Below are positions 49,116 through 61,051 of a stretch of 64,000 bases of DNA, piece after piece (the stretch's first letter is position 1; the number at the start of each line of letters is the position of its first letter). This DNA comes from Takashimella koratensis (lineage: Eukaryota; Basidiomycota; Tremellomycetes; Trichosporonales; Tetragoniomycetaceae): positions 558,001 through 622,000 of the forward strand of contig BCKT01000015.1 of the NCBI GenBank assembly GCA_003116875.1. Direction: 5' to 3'. The notes beneath the pieces were generated by a model. The model worked only from the letters and a program-made list of their open reading frames with translations, was not told the origin of the DNA and searched no databases. The position numbers and the translations under genes are program-made.

Positions 49116-50538
49116 GGTCATGAGAGATGAGCTGAGAGCTAGCTGTACTGTATGTAGAAAGAAAATGGTCGAGTGACCAAAAGCTGGATGGTTATATTCT
49201 CCCAAACTGAGTAGGCTGCACACGACAAGTGACCATCCCTTGACTGCAAAGCCAAGGAGCGTGAGAAACATCGAAGCCCAGTTGAGAGGACCAACAGCCA
49301 AGTGCTGAAAGGATGGACAAGCGGTGTTGGCGCAGTCCGTGACGTGCTGGGAGAAAACACTGCCGCCGACTCCGTTGCAAGCGGGCAGAAAGAATGCGCA
49401 TAGAAAAGTAGACAACTGGGACCACGTGTATCGATAGCACCCAATCCTGGTGTGGAGCAGTAGCTTAACAGCTACAGGAAGGAGAGCTATAGATGGATTG
49501 CCAAAGTTTGTGACGCAGATCGTATGACAAATCGGTAAAATGACAGGAGCGGAGATGAAGTACAATCAGCACCAAGAAGCCTGTCAGCTCCTCGGTGGTA
49601 AAGGCGGGAAACGAAGAGAGAGAAAGAGATCTTCGAAAAATGAGAAGAAATGGAGGGAAGGATATGAAATTTTGGGTGGGCTTCACGCGTCGTCGCCCGA
49701 TTTCGTGTTTCCCTCTGGCTGGTCACCTGCTGGCCCGAAAGCTTCGGAAAACCTCGTGGCAATTCTTGATTCGTTTTTCGCTCTCTGCTGTCTTTTCAAC
49801 ATCAAGGAGTGGATGTGGGTCACCCATTCGGACAAGGGTTTGAATCCTCCAAAAGACAGGTGCGCGAGAGTGATATAAGCTGTCTACTGCTGTACCAACT
49901 TTTTGATTTTGAGGTAAAGAGCACCCTTGAAGAAGGAAACCTTTGTGAAGCGGACTTTTGACTTGAAACATGACTGGAAAGGGTTACCAAAGACAGGATA
50001 GTCTCGACCCTCAGACAGACGAGCATCCCTGGGTCTCTGCCCCTCTGCCTCTTCACCTCTCGAGCCTCGACCCAACTGTGAAAGGTTACCTCGTCCTTTG
50101 TCCCGCGTAGAGTCGCGTAGTCATTCGTCCAGTCTGGAGGTTTACACAAATCTGCTTAGTGTATAGAGTATAGATTGTACAAAAGACGTGTACAAAGAAT
50201 GTATGAAACCCCGGACTGACATGAGCGTGACCTCTTGAGACGAACGTAAGAGATAAGTTTGAGAGGGAATGGAACAAGATGGGAACACCGAGAAGAGGGA
50301 CGGTAAACGGGTAGTGGTAACGCAACGTGCCTGGGTGTGTAGAGAGCCTCGGGACCCATTCGCAGAACGGGTCAACGAGGCAGACGCGACTGATACGAAT
50401 CGAGGTAAAAAGAAAGAACGAAGATGAAAGATGAAAGACAACATCGATTCAATCTCGAATCACGTTCGGGGTATCCCATATCTCCCTCGCCCTTTCCCTT
50501 TCCTTTCCCTTTCCCCCTTGCATCCCTCTTCGTCGGCC
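49116..50538. other. Gene-poor stretch between the orphan and the kinase gene
   Basis: 1.4 kb with lower GC than its surroundings. Open frames in it lack family resemblance and plausible splice structure. The part nearest 50538 is probably the 3' UTR of the kinase gene. I see no tRNA, transposon or repeat. Confidence 0.45.
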
Positions 50539-53500
50539 TTAATACCCTTCAATGTCCCTGGTGACCGAAGTAAACTCTCCAAACGGATTCTTCTCCCGAT
50601 CGTAACCCGTTGCCGAAGTCGTGTCTGGTGTCGCACTGTTCACAATCTCTTTTGGTGTGAGCATACCCGGTGTTGATGGACCGTAAGCTGATGGCGAGCC
50701 CGCAGTGGCGTGGATGATATCCTGTACCTCATTGTCAGTGGGTTGCTTGATGCTTCAAACAAGGAGGCGGGCCAGCAACTTACAGCTTGGTCGTCACGCT
50801 CAAAGTCAACACTCTTGCTGTCTCGGATAGTACGGAAGTTGACCGTATCGATCCCGTTACTCTCAGCGGGTATGATCTGCGCCCACGAGTCAGTCTTTGA
50901 ACTTTCCCTACCCGTTGTGACATCGTGAAGGAGTGGAGATTACGTACCGGTGGAGTCATGTGTCTCAACAACCCCCAGCTAACGCTCGCGAACCACTTGT
51001 GCTGCTTGACCTCGGACGCTCCTGACAAACTACCCAATCGCTTATGCTCATCCTTGATCAAAAGCTTCCGGATCGCCGATTTACAGAAACTACAATCACA
51101 GCGTCAGTCACGATCCAACTGGGTCCGATACCACTGTCATCTGCTCACCTCGTGACGGGCTTGTCTTCAGGGAAGAAGACGTCGTTCCGCAGAACATTGT
51201 TGAACGTCGCGTTCCTGTTCACACCCTTGAACGGTGTAGTTGCGAACTGATCGCGTTGCGTCAGCTTGAGTTCTAGACTAATGAAACAGTCAAAACTCAC
51301 GATCATCTCGTAGACGAGGATACCCAACGTCCACCAATCCACTGCTGACGTATGCCCATTCCCCTTGATCACCTCTGGCGCAATGTACTCTGTCACAGAT
51401 ATCAGAACATGGCTCCTACTGAGGTGTGAACAGCCACGACGACTCACCTTCTGTGCCGACAAACGAGTTGGTTCGGAAGTCTGCAATACAGCTTCTCGTA
51501 TCGACAAGCAAGACGCCATTCGAACTGCTCTGCTTGATCCCGGCAGGTGCTCCGCCTGGTTCCCCACTTTGTTTGGACAGGTCAAAATCGGACAACATGA
51601 TATGTCCACTCTGATGCAACAGGATGTCTAAGGCAAGGCGTCAGCCACGATTTTAATAAGACAACATGACGTATCATTTAGGTAAATAGGGTACTCAAGT
51701 CCACTCACTCTCCGGCTTGAGGTCGCGGTAGATGTATCCGTTCAGATGAAGGTACTCGAGCGCGGCAATAACCTCGGCCGCGTAAAACTTTGCGTGCTCC
51801 TCGGCCAAACACTTGCCCGGTCGAGTCTGCAACGCTCGGAAGAACTCGCCTCCCATGCAATACTGTGTCGGTCAGTCCCGCGTCCTACGACCTCCAGCAA
51901 TATTCTGCCACTCACGTCAAGTACGAAGAAGAGGTAGTCTTGCGACTGGAACGAGTGGAAGAGGGTAACAATAAACGGGTGATTTGCAGACGAAAGGATC
52001 TCTTGTTCCGCCAATGCTCGCTTGATCTTATTCCGCTTGATCATCTCCTTCTTCGACAACACTGCACAAGTCAAGACCGTCAGCTGACGCACCAGACCAT
52101 AAGCTGCTTTGACTCACCTTTCATCGCAAAGAGCTTGTCCGTCTTCTTCTCCCGAACGAGGTAAACTTTACCGACATCGCCTTTACCGAGGAGCTTGATC
52201 TTCTGGAACGAAGCCGGGGTAACTTCGACTGAACGTGTCTTGATCGAGTTGCTACTATATGTCCTCCGGAACACCTGCTTGTGGTGTGGTTCGCCGCCGT
52301 AGCTGCTTGCTGGCGAGACTGGGCTGCCTCCACCTGCGCCTACGCCGAGTCCGATCCGCGGGTCGCGCAGGGATTTCGGCATGACGCCTGTCGAGTGCGC
52401 CCGGGACGCTCGGGTCCCTGTGACCGACAAAGAGGAGACGTTGGGTGAGCCCGGGGTATGCGATCCGGGTGTCCGCAAAGGAGTGCCAAGGATTGGGACT
52501 TTTGATGGAGTCTCCGGGACATGTGGGTCGACAGCGGAGGGAGGGGAAGAAGAGAGGTCGATCTCGGAGGTCTCCAGCACGACGACCGGTGTTGTTGGTT
52601 CCTTCTTGCTCGGTAAAGGTGGGACCTCTGGTGCGTTGGAGAACATGCTGTTCGACAAGAGTGCCTTGGCATTGGGCGCGGAAACCACTCGGCGCAGGAA
52701 CCTCGACGCGGCTGAGGATTTCTTGTCCGTAGGCGGGGATCCATCGGCATGGTTATGCGACATGGCGTGTCCGTTGGTGTAGTCTTCTGGCGAGGGGACC
52801 GTGCCGTGTCCTGTTGCGTCCCGTTTTCGTGCAGGTGTTCGTGGAGATGCCGACGATTCTGTTGGCGACGTTGGGTTCCACGTACCCGAGGTTGACTTGA
52901 CGCTGCCTGCCCCACCTGAACCGTTCTTGCCGAGACCCCTGTACTTGTCCGACTTGCGTACGCGTGGGCTCGCGGTGGCCTCGCCAGCGGCGTTGACTCC
53001 TGGAACTGCTGGGGAGGAGAAGAAACGTCCCTTGAAACCGGTGGCAAAGCCTGGTGATCGTGCAGGTGTACTCGTCCCGCCCTGGTGACTGGCGGTAGTG
53101 TACAGTGAAGCGGATGATCGAGCGTCACCCAGGTACTTTGGCGACGTCGATGTCGTTGTCGTGTTGAGTGAATTAGGGACGCGAGATCGTGACGATGTTG
53201 ATGAACGGTCGGTCGTTTGGGTCGATGTCGAGTAAGCTGCCGAGTATGGGCGGATGTTCTCGAATGGCCCTGATGACGGAGCGCCTGCACCTCCATGCAC
53301 GGGCCCGTTCTCAGTCAAATGAACATTATAACTGGACGCGGTCGCAGAGGGAGGAACCGAGGCGATCGGTGAGTTCCAGTCCCCATCTGCGCCGTTTGAC
53401 GTCGACGTGTTGGGATCTGACGGTGTAATAGGGGACGAGAGCGACGCAGGTTCCTCTGTCTCGTCACGCAGTGCTATCGCGTCGAGATCGCTCTGCATGA

Positions 53501-53942
53501 TGAAGGGCGACTGGCTCTCGAAATCGGGAATCGATGGGGCAATATCCCCCAAACCAAGCGAAGGGTGGAGGGGCGCAGTGGGGTAGGTGTTGGGTTGAGA
53601 AGGGAGGCGTTCGCGCTCAGACCGTAAAGGTGGAGAACGAGGTGATGATGTTCCCGAGCTGGGTACGGAGGAGGCGACGGATCCAGTGGTGAACGGAGCG
53701 TCCGGGCCGAGAATAGTCGGACGTGACTGGGATTCTTTACGATTGTTTTTCCCAATCTTGAAGACGCTCTTCCACCGCGACGAGCCGGCGCTGGTAGTCG
53801 AGAGGTTGGAGTTTGAGGGCGCGCTAGGTGAGGGCCCCGAGGAATGGTGGTGGTACGCGTCGGACGGTGTGCTCGCGGTCGATGCGTTGTAAGGTGCTGG
53901 CGAGTATGGTTGTGGAGGTGGAGTCGCAATGGACGAGGACAT
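50539..53942 (-). CDS. AGC kinase of the Fpk1/Kin82/NRC-2 type
   Basis: Ser/Thr kinase; yeast Fpk1/Kin82 activates phospholipid flippases and Neurospora NRC-2 affects conidiation (family knowledge). Nine exons (-): 52118-53942, 51916-52061, 51709-51862, 51448-51627, 51301-51389, 51149-51246, 50948-51089, 50784-50876 and 50539-50721, giving 969 aa. Residues 1-570 are Ser/Thr/Pro-rich and probably a phosphorylated regulatory region. Glycine loop [11 protein letters not shown], catalytic Lys608, [17 protein letters not shown] hinge (here [10 protein letters not shown]), catalytic loop YRDLKPEN (Asp704), DFD in place of DFG (722-724). An activation segment with an insert ends [17 protein letters not shown]-terminal [10 protein letters not shown] block ends the protein. 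The DFD motif and insert are hallmarks of this AGC branch. Confidence 0.92.
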
Positions 53943-55537
53943 GGTGATGGGTAAAGTGAGGACGAGGGTGTCACGGGTTTCGACGACGGTTAGTGAGAGA
54001 GGGAGGGAGTCGTAGGTGGGAGGGGAGGTGGGGTCGGTAGCGCGCTTGATGTAGGTGTTGAGCTAATTATCGGCGCGAATGGGACATGTCTAGTAGCCTC
54101 GTTACGCGGTGGGTCGTGAGTTGAGCCGAGCCGGTACGATATCGTCGATGTGAATGAGCAAGATTGAGAGAAGGGAACGCTTTTGTCTGCGTTGAACAGT
54201 GCAGTGTTGTTTTGTTTTCCGGCAAGTCAAAAGTCGAGAATTGATTGATGGGATAGGGATGGATGGGAGGGAATGAGAAATGAGATTGAGACTGGAGTAA
54301 TGACCAATCAATCACAGATCACGCAGCTGAAGCCTGACTCTCGAGGGGCGAGGAGGGGCGAGGGGTGAGGGACGAGGCGTGAATGTGGTGCGAGGCAATC
54401 AACCAAGAGGACCGAGAGCGCGCGGCCGGTTGGTGCGTGTGAAGAGCAGGGCCAAGGGATCAAAGGTTGTACCGTGAATTTAGGAGCAACCTTGTGTTGT
54501 TGGCCTGAAGTAGAGTGGTCGAGAATCACAACGCTGGGTGTGTCCGTCGTTGTACAGAGACTTGGGGAGGTAGGTGGAAAGTATGGATGCAGTGCCGTTG
54601 GCACTTTTTGGCGTGGATTTGTCACACAGGGGATAGGTTGGGAGGTACGGACCGAGGGTCGAGTGTAAGAGAATTCGAGGTCGAGGTCGAGTTGGAAATG
54701 TCGAATGGGCGGTTGTTTTGGCGACGGGTGAGGGATGGAACAATGCGATGCAGGTGGAGCGGTGGCTAGTGGAGGGGGGTAGGGTGGGGAGGGGGAGGGG
54801 AGGGGAGGTAGAGTAGATGAGCGTGATGAGGCCGGGTGGTGTGGAGATGGTGAGACACGGCAGATATCAGATGGTCGATACTGTAGCAGCCGGTATGGCG
54901 TCGAGATGAGCAATCAGCCGCTACTGCTACTTGCTGCTGGCTGCCTGCCTGCTGCCTGCTGCTGCTTGGCGCCTCGAGGTGGGTTTTTGTGCCGTCTATT
55001 CGGGTGACTTGCAAGCAAGAGTCGGTCGGCTCCGTTCCAGGCGAGCAGTACGTAGGCGGTAAGAGGGAGGTAGGCGGTGGGCGATGGAGGATGGCGGTGG
55101 GCCAGGCGCAGGGGGAAGGAGGAGAGGAGCAGGTTCAAGAGGGAAAGGACAGAGGGACAGGAGGGGGCAGGAACCGAAAGACGTGGGGTACGAGGGTGCA
55201 CACTGGGGAAAGGAGGGTCACCAGTCCAAAAGAAGGGGCGCAGACCCAGAGAGGAGGGATCAAACAAGCGCAGGGAAAGGCAGGGCAGGGCAGGGCAGGG
55301 CAGGGGGGTATAGCCAGGTCAGGAGAGCGGAAAATTGACAACCACTGTGCCTGAAAACAGACATCTCTCGCACGCCTATCACCCTTCTCCTTTGTCTTCG
55401 CGCCTATCCCTCCCCAGATCACCCTCTCAGGCACCATCCGGGAATCTGAAAAAGTCTGACAGTCTGAAAGTCTGACATCTGTCAACCTGGCCTTGTGTAC
55501 AGTACAGGCCGTATCTACCAACAACAAATCGGTCATA
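53943..55537. promoter_or_regulatory. Divergent intergenic region between the kinase and SET genes
   Basis: 1.6 kb between two divergent start codons. The segment near 54770-55310 is G-rich on the plus strand. A CTGCCTG/CTGCTG stretch is at about 54938-54965. A GCAGG pentamer array and three AGTCTGA copies (about 55454-55479) follow. Open frames are low-complexity. A long leader for the kinase mRNA is plausible. Confidence 0.45.
55278..55305. repeat. GGGCA pentanucleotide repeat
   Basis: About five tandem copies of the pentamer GGGCA, bounded by AAGGCA and a G6 run. Confidence 0.85.
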
Positions 55538-56502
55538 ATGAGTATCAAAGCCGCAAGCGACCTACTCACCTGGCTCGTTTCGGTCAACGGCTATGTCCAC
55601 CCTTCACTCGCTCTCTCTATCGGTAAGCTCATCCTTCCTCTTTCTCTTGTCACCCCCCACCACTCTTAACTCGACTGACATTCACCCTGGTCAAAGATGA
55701 CGAGTACGGACTCGCTGTCAAGTCCACCGCACCGATCGAGACAGATGAGCGGCTCGTATCCTGTCCTTTCAAAGTGGCCATCACCCCGTCCCTCGCAGCT
55801 TTGGCGGTTACTTCCGTGCTAGGCAAAGACGAAGCTGCGCTCGTTTGGCAGTCGAAAACCGGAAACGTCGATACCGATGCCGATGTCGAAGCAGGGAGTA
55901 GTCAGAGTGCATGGACCGATCGGATGAAGATTGCTGCGTACATCATTCTTCACTGGATCCACATGGACTCGGCCGAGTGAGTACATCAGTGGGAAGCAGC
56001 TACTTTTATCGCTTTCAACCTACGACCCAACTGTTCGCCTTGAGTATCCCCAACCTCATCAACTAACAACTCAGGTGGCCCAAACCCCTCGCTCACCGAG
56101 TATACATCGCGTCTCTTCCCCCTTATTCGTCCTTCCGCACACCTTTGCACTTCACGTCCTCCGAACTGGCCTTGCTCGAGGGAACAAACCTGCACGGAGC
56201 GGTCCTTGACCGTGAAGCCGAGTGGAAGCGCGAGGCCGAGGCGGTCGCCGTTCTCCTTGGCCCAGAGGCGACCTGGTAAGTCCAGCTTGCCTCCTTGCGT
56301 CCATCCCGGAGTAAGACTGGAGTCCAATATCGTACTCTCCATCTCGCCCACCACTCAGCCTGACGTTCTGTTGTGCGAGAAAAAAAAAAAAANNNNNNNN
56401 NNNNNNNNNNNNNNNNNNNNNNNNNNNNNNNNNNNNNNNNNNNNNNNNNNNNNNNNNNNNNNNNNNNNNNNNNNNNNNNNNNNNNNNNNNNNNNNNNNNN
56501 NN

Positions 56503-56598
<96 letters not shown>

Positions 56599-57667
56599 GT
56601 GCACTAGCTGATCAACTTCAGGGAGCGTTACTTGACCGCTGCGACATGTATCTCGTCCCGCGCCTTCCCTTCCAGATTGTTATCGCTCGATTCTGAGCCT
56701 TCGAGCGGGGTGAGGAGCGATACCGAGTCGTCACCTGTGCTTTTGCCGGGTGTAGACTTGTTCAACCGTGAGTCTGACCATGGCCCAACTATATCCTATA
56801 TTTTTATTCCAAAGCCCTTCCTCTACCCCTCCTATATCACGGCTCTTCCTTATCAATGTCTCAAACTAATCCTGCGCAGACTCTCGAGCCCAACCCATCC
56901 TCTGGCTCTCCTCACTCATCCCCTCCCCCTCCTCCTCTTCCACAACCGCCCCTGCCATCTCCCTCGTTTCCGCGTCTTCTATCCCCTCCTCTGTCCAAGT
57001 ATTCAACAACTACGGCCCTAAACCCAACGACGAGCTCTTACTAGGTTACGGGTTTGTCCTCACTTCCAACCCTTCCGATGTGCTTTACTTGCGTCTCGGG
57101 GCGTCTGGGATGCCTGGGTCCGTGGTCGAGCGGGTGGAGAAGAAAGGATTGGACGTTGGGGAGCGGTTCGAAGTAGGTAGGGATGGGAAAGTACCGAGTA
57201 GGTTGTTGGAGGTCATGCGTGCGGTCTTGGGTGATGACCGCGACGAAGAGCACGAGGGTCATGAACACGAGGAGGATGAGGATGAGGACGAGGACGAACA
57301 TGATCATGGGAAGGAAGAAGAGGAGATGAATCTGGAACTCGACGTACTCGATATGCTTGGTCAGATGTTGAACGATAAACTGAAAAGGATTGACGCGGTG
57401 AGAGAGGTAGAGGCAGAGGTCAGGACGGATGTCCGTGCCATGTGTGAGGAGTACCGACAAGGTGGGTAAAGTCGATGATTCCAATATTCATAGCTTAGTC
57501 GAGCAGCTAACAAAGGTTTTTTTTTACTCGCGATTTCGTCACTTATTATTGTCTTGCCTACAGGTCAACGAGCGATCTTGCAGTCTGCATTGAGTGGGGT
57601 GAAAGATCGAGTTCAGCGCGTTGAGAATCTTCTTGAAGAAGGCATGGGATGCGCTTGTTGCTTTTAG
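55538..57667 (+). CDS. SET-domain protein lysine methyltransferase (Rkm/SETD3-6-like)
   Basis: Predicted SAM-dependent lysine methyltransferase of the split-SET class that modifies ribosomal or other non-histone proteins (family inference). Six exons: 55538-55622, 55697-55976, 56075-56275, 56622-56767, 56880-57461 and 57564-57667, giving 465 aa. Marks: SIDDEYGLAVKSTAPIETDE (SET-N), WPKPLAHRVYIASLPP, FTSSELALLEGTNL, YLTAATCISSRAFPSRLL, LLPGVDLFNHSRAQPILW, and QVFNNYGPKPNDELLLGYGF. The last two hold the Asn-His and Tyr catalytic/SAM-contact motifs. A Glu/Asp/His-rich insert (about 57230-57340) lies in the C-terminal domain. The protein ends GMGCACCF. The third intron contains a poly-A tract and an assembly gap, but the codons join in phase (ATW to ERYL). 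Confidence 0.85.
56379..56597. other. Assembly gap flanked by poly-A
   Basis: About 14 A, then 110 N (56393-56502), then about 95 A. It lies wholly inside intron 3 of the SET gene. The N length is probably nominal, so intron size and any sequence in the gap are unknown. Frames running through it are artefacts. Confidence 0.95.
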
Positions 57668-58162
57668 TGTCCCTTGTGGAGCGTATCAGAGCTTGGCTGG
57701 GCTTTGGATAGAGTATTGCATAGACTTATGGTTGGCATAGGGATAGATGTAGATGACACTTTGGTTTGTATGACAGATTGATAGAGGTGTCGATGGAAGA
57801 TGACACTCGTTTCAGTCTCTTCGGTTCGTTCAGATCTCGTTCCGAGTACTCGTCAATCATCTTTGTTCTGCACATCTTCTTCATCCTTTCGTTCCCTCTC
57901 GTTCGACAACTCTCGATCAATCGTTCCTGCCTGACTTTGTAGATTTATCGTTTGTTCTTCGCCATTTTCACCGACTTTGTCGTCGACTCCATCATCTTCA
58001 ACTTCTTCATCATAGCGCTTCTCTTTGCTGTCGTCGTTATCATCGTCTTCCTCGCTCACAAGATCTCGATTTCCTTGTTGGGTCACTGATTCGCTTCGTC
58101 TCCATCACCTCGCCTCTCTCGTATATTCGACAAGTTCGATCCCCATCTCTCGCAATAACCAA
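57668..58162. other. Convergent 3' region with an acidic minus-strand frame
   Basis: Lies between the SET gene (+) and the C2H2 gene (-). The minus strand at 57853-58086 encodes an Asp/Glu-rich frame with no ATG-led conserved start. It might be an extra spliced C-terminal exon of the C2H2 gene, or just GATGAA-type low complexity. I left it unassigned. Confidence 0.35.
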
Positions 58163-61051
58163 TCAGAGACCCTTTCCTTCCTCTGCTTCCATCTTGACCC
58201 CTGCGGCGGGACACGACAAGTCCACGCCTGCATGAAGGAGGTGATGCAGTGCCCTAACGAGGGCAGGACATACCATCCCTACCTCCCCCACCCCTATTTC
58301 CCCCATCACCTTTTCTTTTCCCTTCTCTCTCTCTTTCTCTCCTGCCTTTGTCTCGTCCAAACCCTTGTGACCGAGCCCATGGGTATGGTCGCCACACTTT
58401 CCCATTTCTCCCAGTTCACCAAGACCTAAACCCAAGTCGATCCCGGTCCAACCTTGACCCCTCGAAGCGGGAGATTTGGAGAAGGGAGGGTTAGTACGTC
58501 TACCGGGCGACGGGGAGGAAGGCGGGTCGAGGGTCTTGGAGAGAGTAGATAGGTTGAAGGAGGTGCTTAACGGGGCATTGGGGTTGGGCGTCGAGGAGTC
58601 GGACGAAGATGAAGACGACGAAGATGAAGCCGATGAAGAGGAAGGCGAGGATGGCGACGAAGACGCGTGACCTCCGCTCGAGGTACGGGTAGGTGTCTTG
58701 GGAGCTTCAAGGTCTACAATACCCTTGTTCAAACTGATTTCCGGTGAGGTTTTCTCTTCGCCTAGACGAGTACCTGAATGATCGTAGAACTTAGAGTTGA
58801 CGTTCGAGGTGACGATTGGGTGGGCGTCGGTTTCAGACCCATTTGAAGGTTTCCAAAACGATTGCGGACTACGCGCAAACGCCTCGAATCGGGTGAACTG
58901 GTCTTTGAGTGGGATTCCTGCCTGTCTCGCCTCTGAGAGTCGAAGGAAGGGTGGTGTAGCCTTTAACGGGACCGCCGGTGTGTCCGTCGGCGTGGGCTTC
59001 GAAGTAGTAGTGGTCTGAGTAAGAGTTGGGGTTGGGGTCGTGGTGGACTTGGTGGAAGGGTTAGGGGCGGGGGTGTTGGGCGCGTTGGAAGTGATGGCTT
59101 CAAGAGCGTCGCTCGTGGTTGGAGTCAGAGCCGAGCCCGGACTGGTTCTCTTCTGAGGGAGACAGACGTCGACTTCCTTGGACCGGTTCATCGCAGGCTT
59201 AGAAGTGGAGGCGGAGGTGGAAGCGAAGACCATCGGTGCTGCGGTGGCCTTGGCCGTTGTGAGTGCGGTGGGTGCGGTGGGTGTGGTGGGTGTGGTTGAG
59301 GCGATAAGTCGGGTCGTGGTAATGTTTGGAACTATCTTGTCCTTGATCACCGTGGGCATATCGCGCTCCTCGACTGCCGAATCGACAAGCTCGTCCTCTT
59401 CCTCCGACCCGACGTCCCCGTCCCGGTCCCCTTCCCCATTCCCGTCAACACTTTCCCCACTTTCTCCGCTTTCATTGCCACTCCCTTCTCCATCCTCATC
59501 ATCAGAGACCACAAAGGTCTCTTCTGTCGAGGATGACGAGACGGATATATGGTCTCCACCATCACCCTTTGTCTGAGCGGGACCGAGGGCCAATGCCGGC
59601 TTCGGTACGGGGCCGGGCGTCGGAGTGGGCGTAGAGACGGCGTTGTGAGTTGCCCAACGGGGAGCGGAACGGTCTGAGCTGGTCGATGTTGACGGAGATG
59701 GGAGGGAGCGGTTGAATTCCTGTGAATGTGGTTAACACATAGTCGCCGCAGAATGGACGGGCGGATGAGAGTGACAAATGATGTAGTAGAAACGAAGAGC
59801 TCACGTCATCTTTCCTTGAGACCGGAACGATCTGAACGTCGTCGTCGCTATGCATCTCAATATCGCAACCCTCATCACTCTCGCTGGCGCTGTCCCTCTC
59901 GCTCTCGCTCTGGGTCTCATCCTCGCTCTCGTTATCACTTGAATCGTCGATCCGGACATATGTCTGTTTCCCGATCGCCGGGCGCTGGACTTTCTCTTTC
60001 CCCTTGACGATTGGCTGGCTCGGTCTGAGTCGCTTGACTTGCTTAGCCGGTTTACGCTGCTTGCTGGGCTTGATTGGGTTGTTCTGCTTGGTATACTGCT
60101 TGGTGCTTTTGCTGGTCCCGATCAAAATCGGTGGAGGCGACGACTGCGACGAAGGAGAGAGCGACGGTGACGGTGATGGAGATAACGACGGTGACCGAAG
60201 ATCCACAACCTCTGTGAAATCCGAAGACGTCCGCGTCTTCCCTAGTTCACCACGAGCAAGTGGAACGAGCCATTTCTTGAGCTTCTCGGAACCCGGGAGA
60301 CGCCCAAAAGACGGGGTGGAGGGTCGAGTCGGGGTACGAATAGCGGGCTGGCGTTGGGCCGGGGTGGAATGGGCCCGGGATCGGGAGGGTGCGGTGGGTA
60401 CGGTGGGTCGAGTGGATGCTGGCTGAGTTGCTGGGTCGCGACCTGTTGAGGTTCGTTTTTTCCCGTCTCGCTTCCTCTTACGTGCTCTGGTATCTCGTCA
60501 GCTATCTCCCAGTCTCGTTCCGGTGTCCTCCAATCCATAGCCCAGCCTCAACCAGAACGCAGACCGGTCAGGGAGGTTGAGATGTGTTTAGTTGCAGAGC
60601 TAAACTCACGGAGTATCGACCCCACCAGCACCTCCCAAGCGGCGTTTCTTGGTCTCACGCGATTCGTTCAGCGGGCGGTAATCTCTCTCGAACGGGGCGG
60701 TGGACGCTGTGCTCTCGCGCCTGCGACCGTGGGTGAGAGGTTGAGGCGCGAGCGGGCCGGCTTGGTCTAGGTGTTCGATCATATCTGTAGTCAGTATCGT
60801 CAGCGACCTGGGACTTGATTGCTGGGGAATTAGTGACAAGGGGGAAGGCGTTGTGACCAGGACACTAACGAGCCAGGAAGGGGAGGAAGAGACTTGGACT
60901 CACGCTTGCCTAGGTGGTTGGAGAGCTTCTTACGGGTTTCAAAGTGCTGATGGCAGATTCCGCACTGGTGCTGCTCATGAGCGGTGGCGGGGGTCAGGCC
61001 TCGGGCAAGACCTCTCCCGGGGGTCGGTGGGGCAGGCAGAGGCGGGGGCAT
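58163..61051 (-). CDS. Large disordered protein with one N-terminal C2H2 zinc finger
   Basis: Four exons (-): 60904-61051, 60610-60784, 59805-60486 and 58163-59719, giving 853 aa. Near residue 30 lies CGICHQHFETRKKLSNHLGK followed by His, fitting C-X2-C-X12-H-X3-H. Intron 1 splits just before the last His. The rest is low-complexity: basic patches (RETKKRRLG, ARKRKRDGKKR), a Ser/Pro array (SPSLSPSPSPSLSPS), acidic Ser runs (SDNESEDETQSESERDSASE) and Thr/Pro-rich stretches. The C-terminal phrase CPALVRALHHLLHAGVDLSC is the only other part that looks folded. A nuclear or chromatin role is likely from composition, but the family was not recognised. A further 3' exon cannot be excluded. Confidence 0.7.

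Noticed and set aside
49540..49878. Lys-rich 112-aa plus-strand frame, with a tRNA-like GGGTTTGAATCC nearby
   Set aside because: No cloverleaf can be completed around the T-loop-like word, and the frame has no conserved features.
54308..54913. 201-aa Pro/Ser-rich minus-strand frame upstream of the kinase
   Set aside because: Low complexity, no recognisable domain; better explained as 5' leader or promoter.
56152..56607. Frames of poly-Lys or poly-Phe through the N gap
   Set aside because: Artefacts of poly-A and N within an intron.
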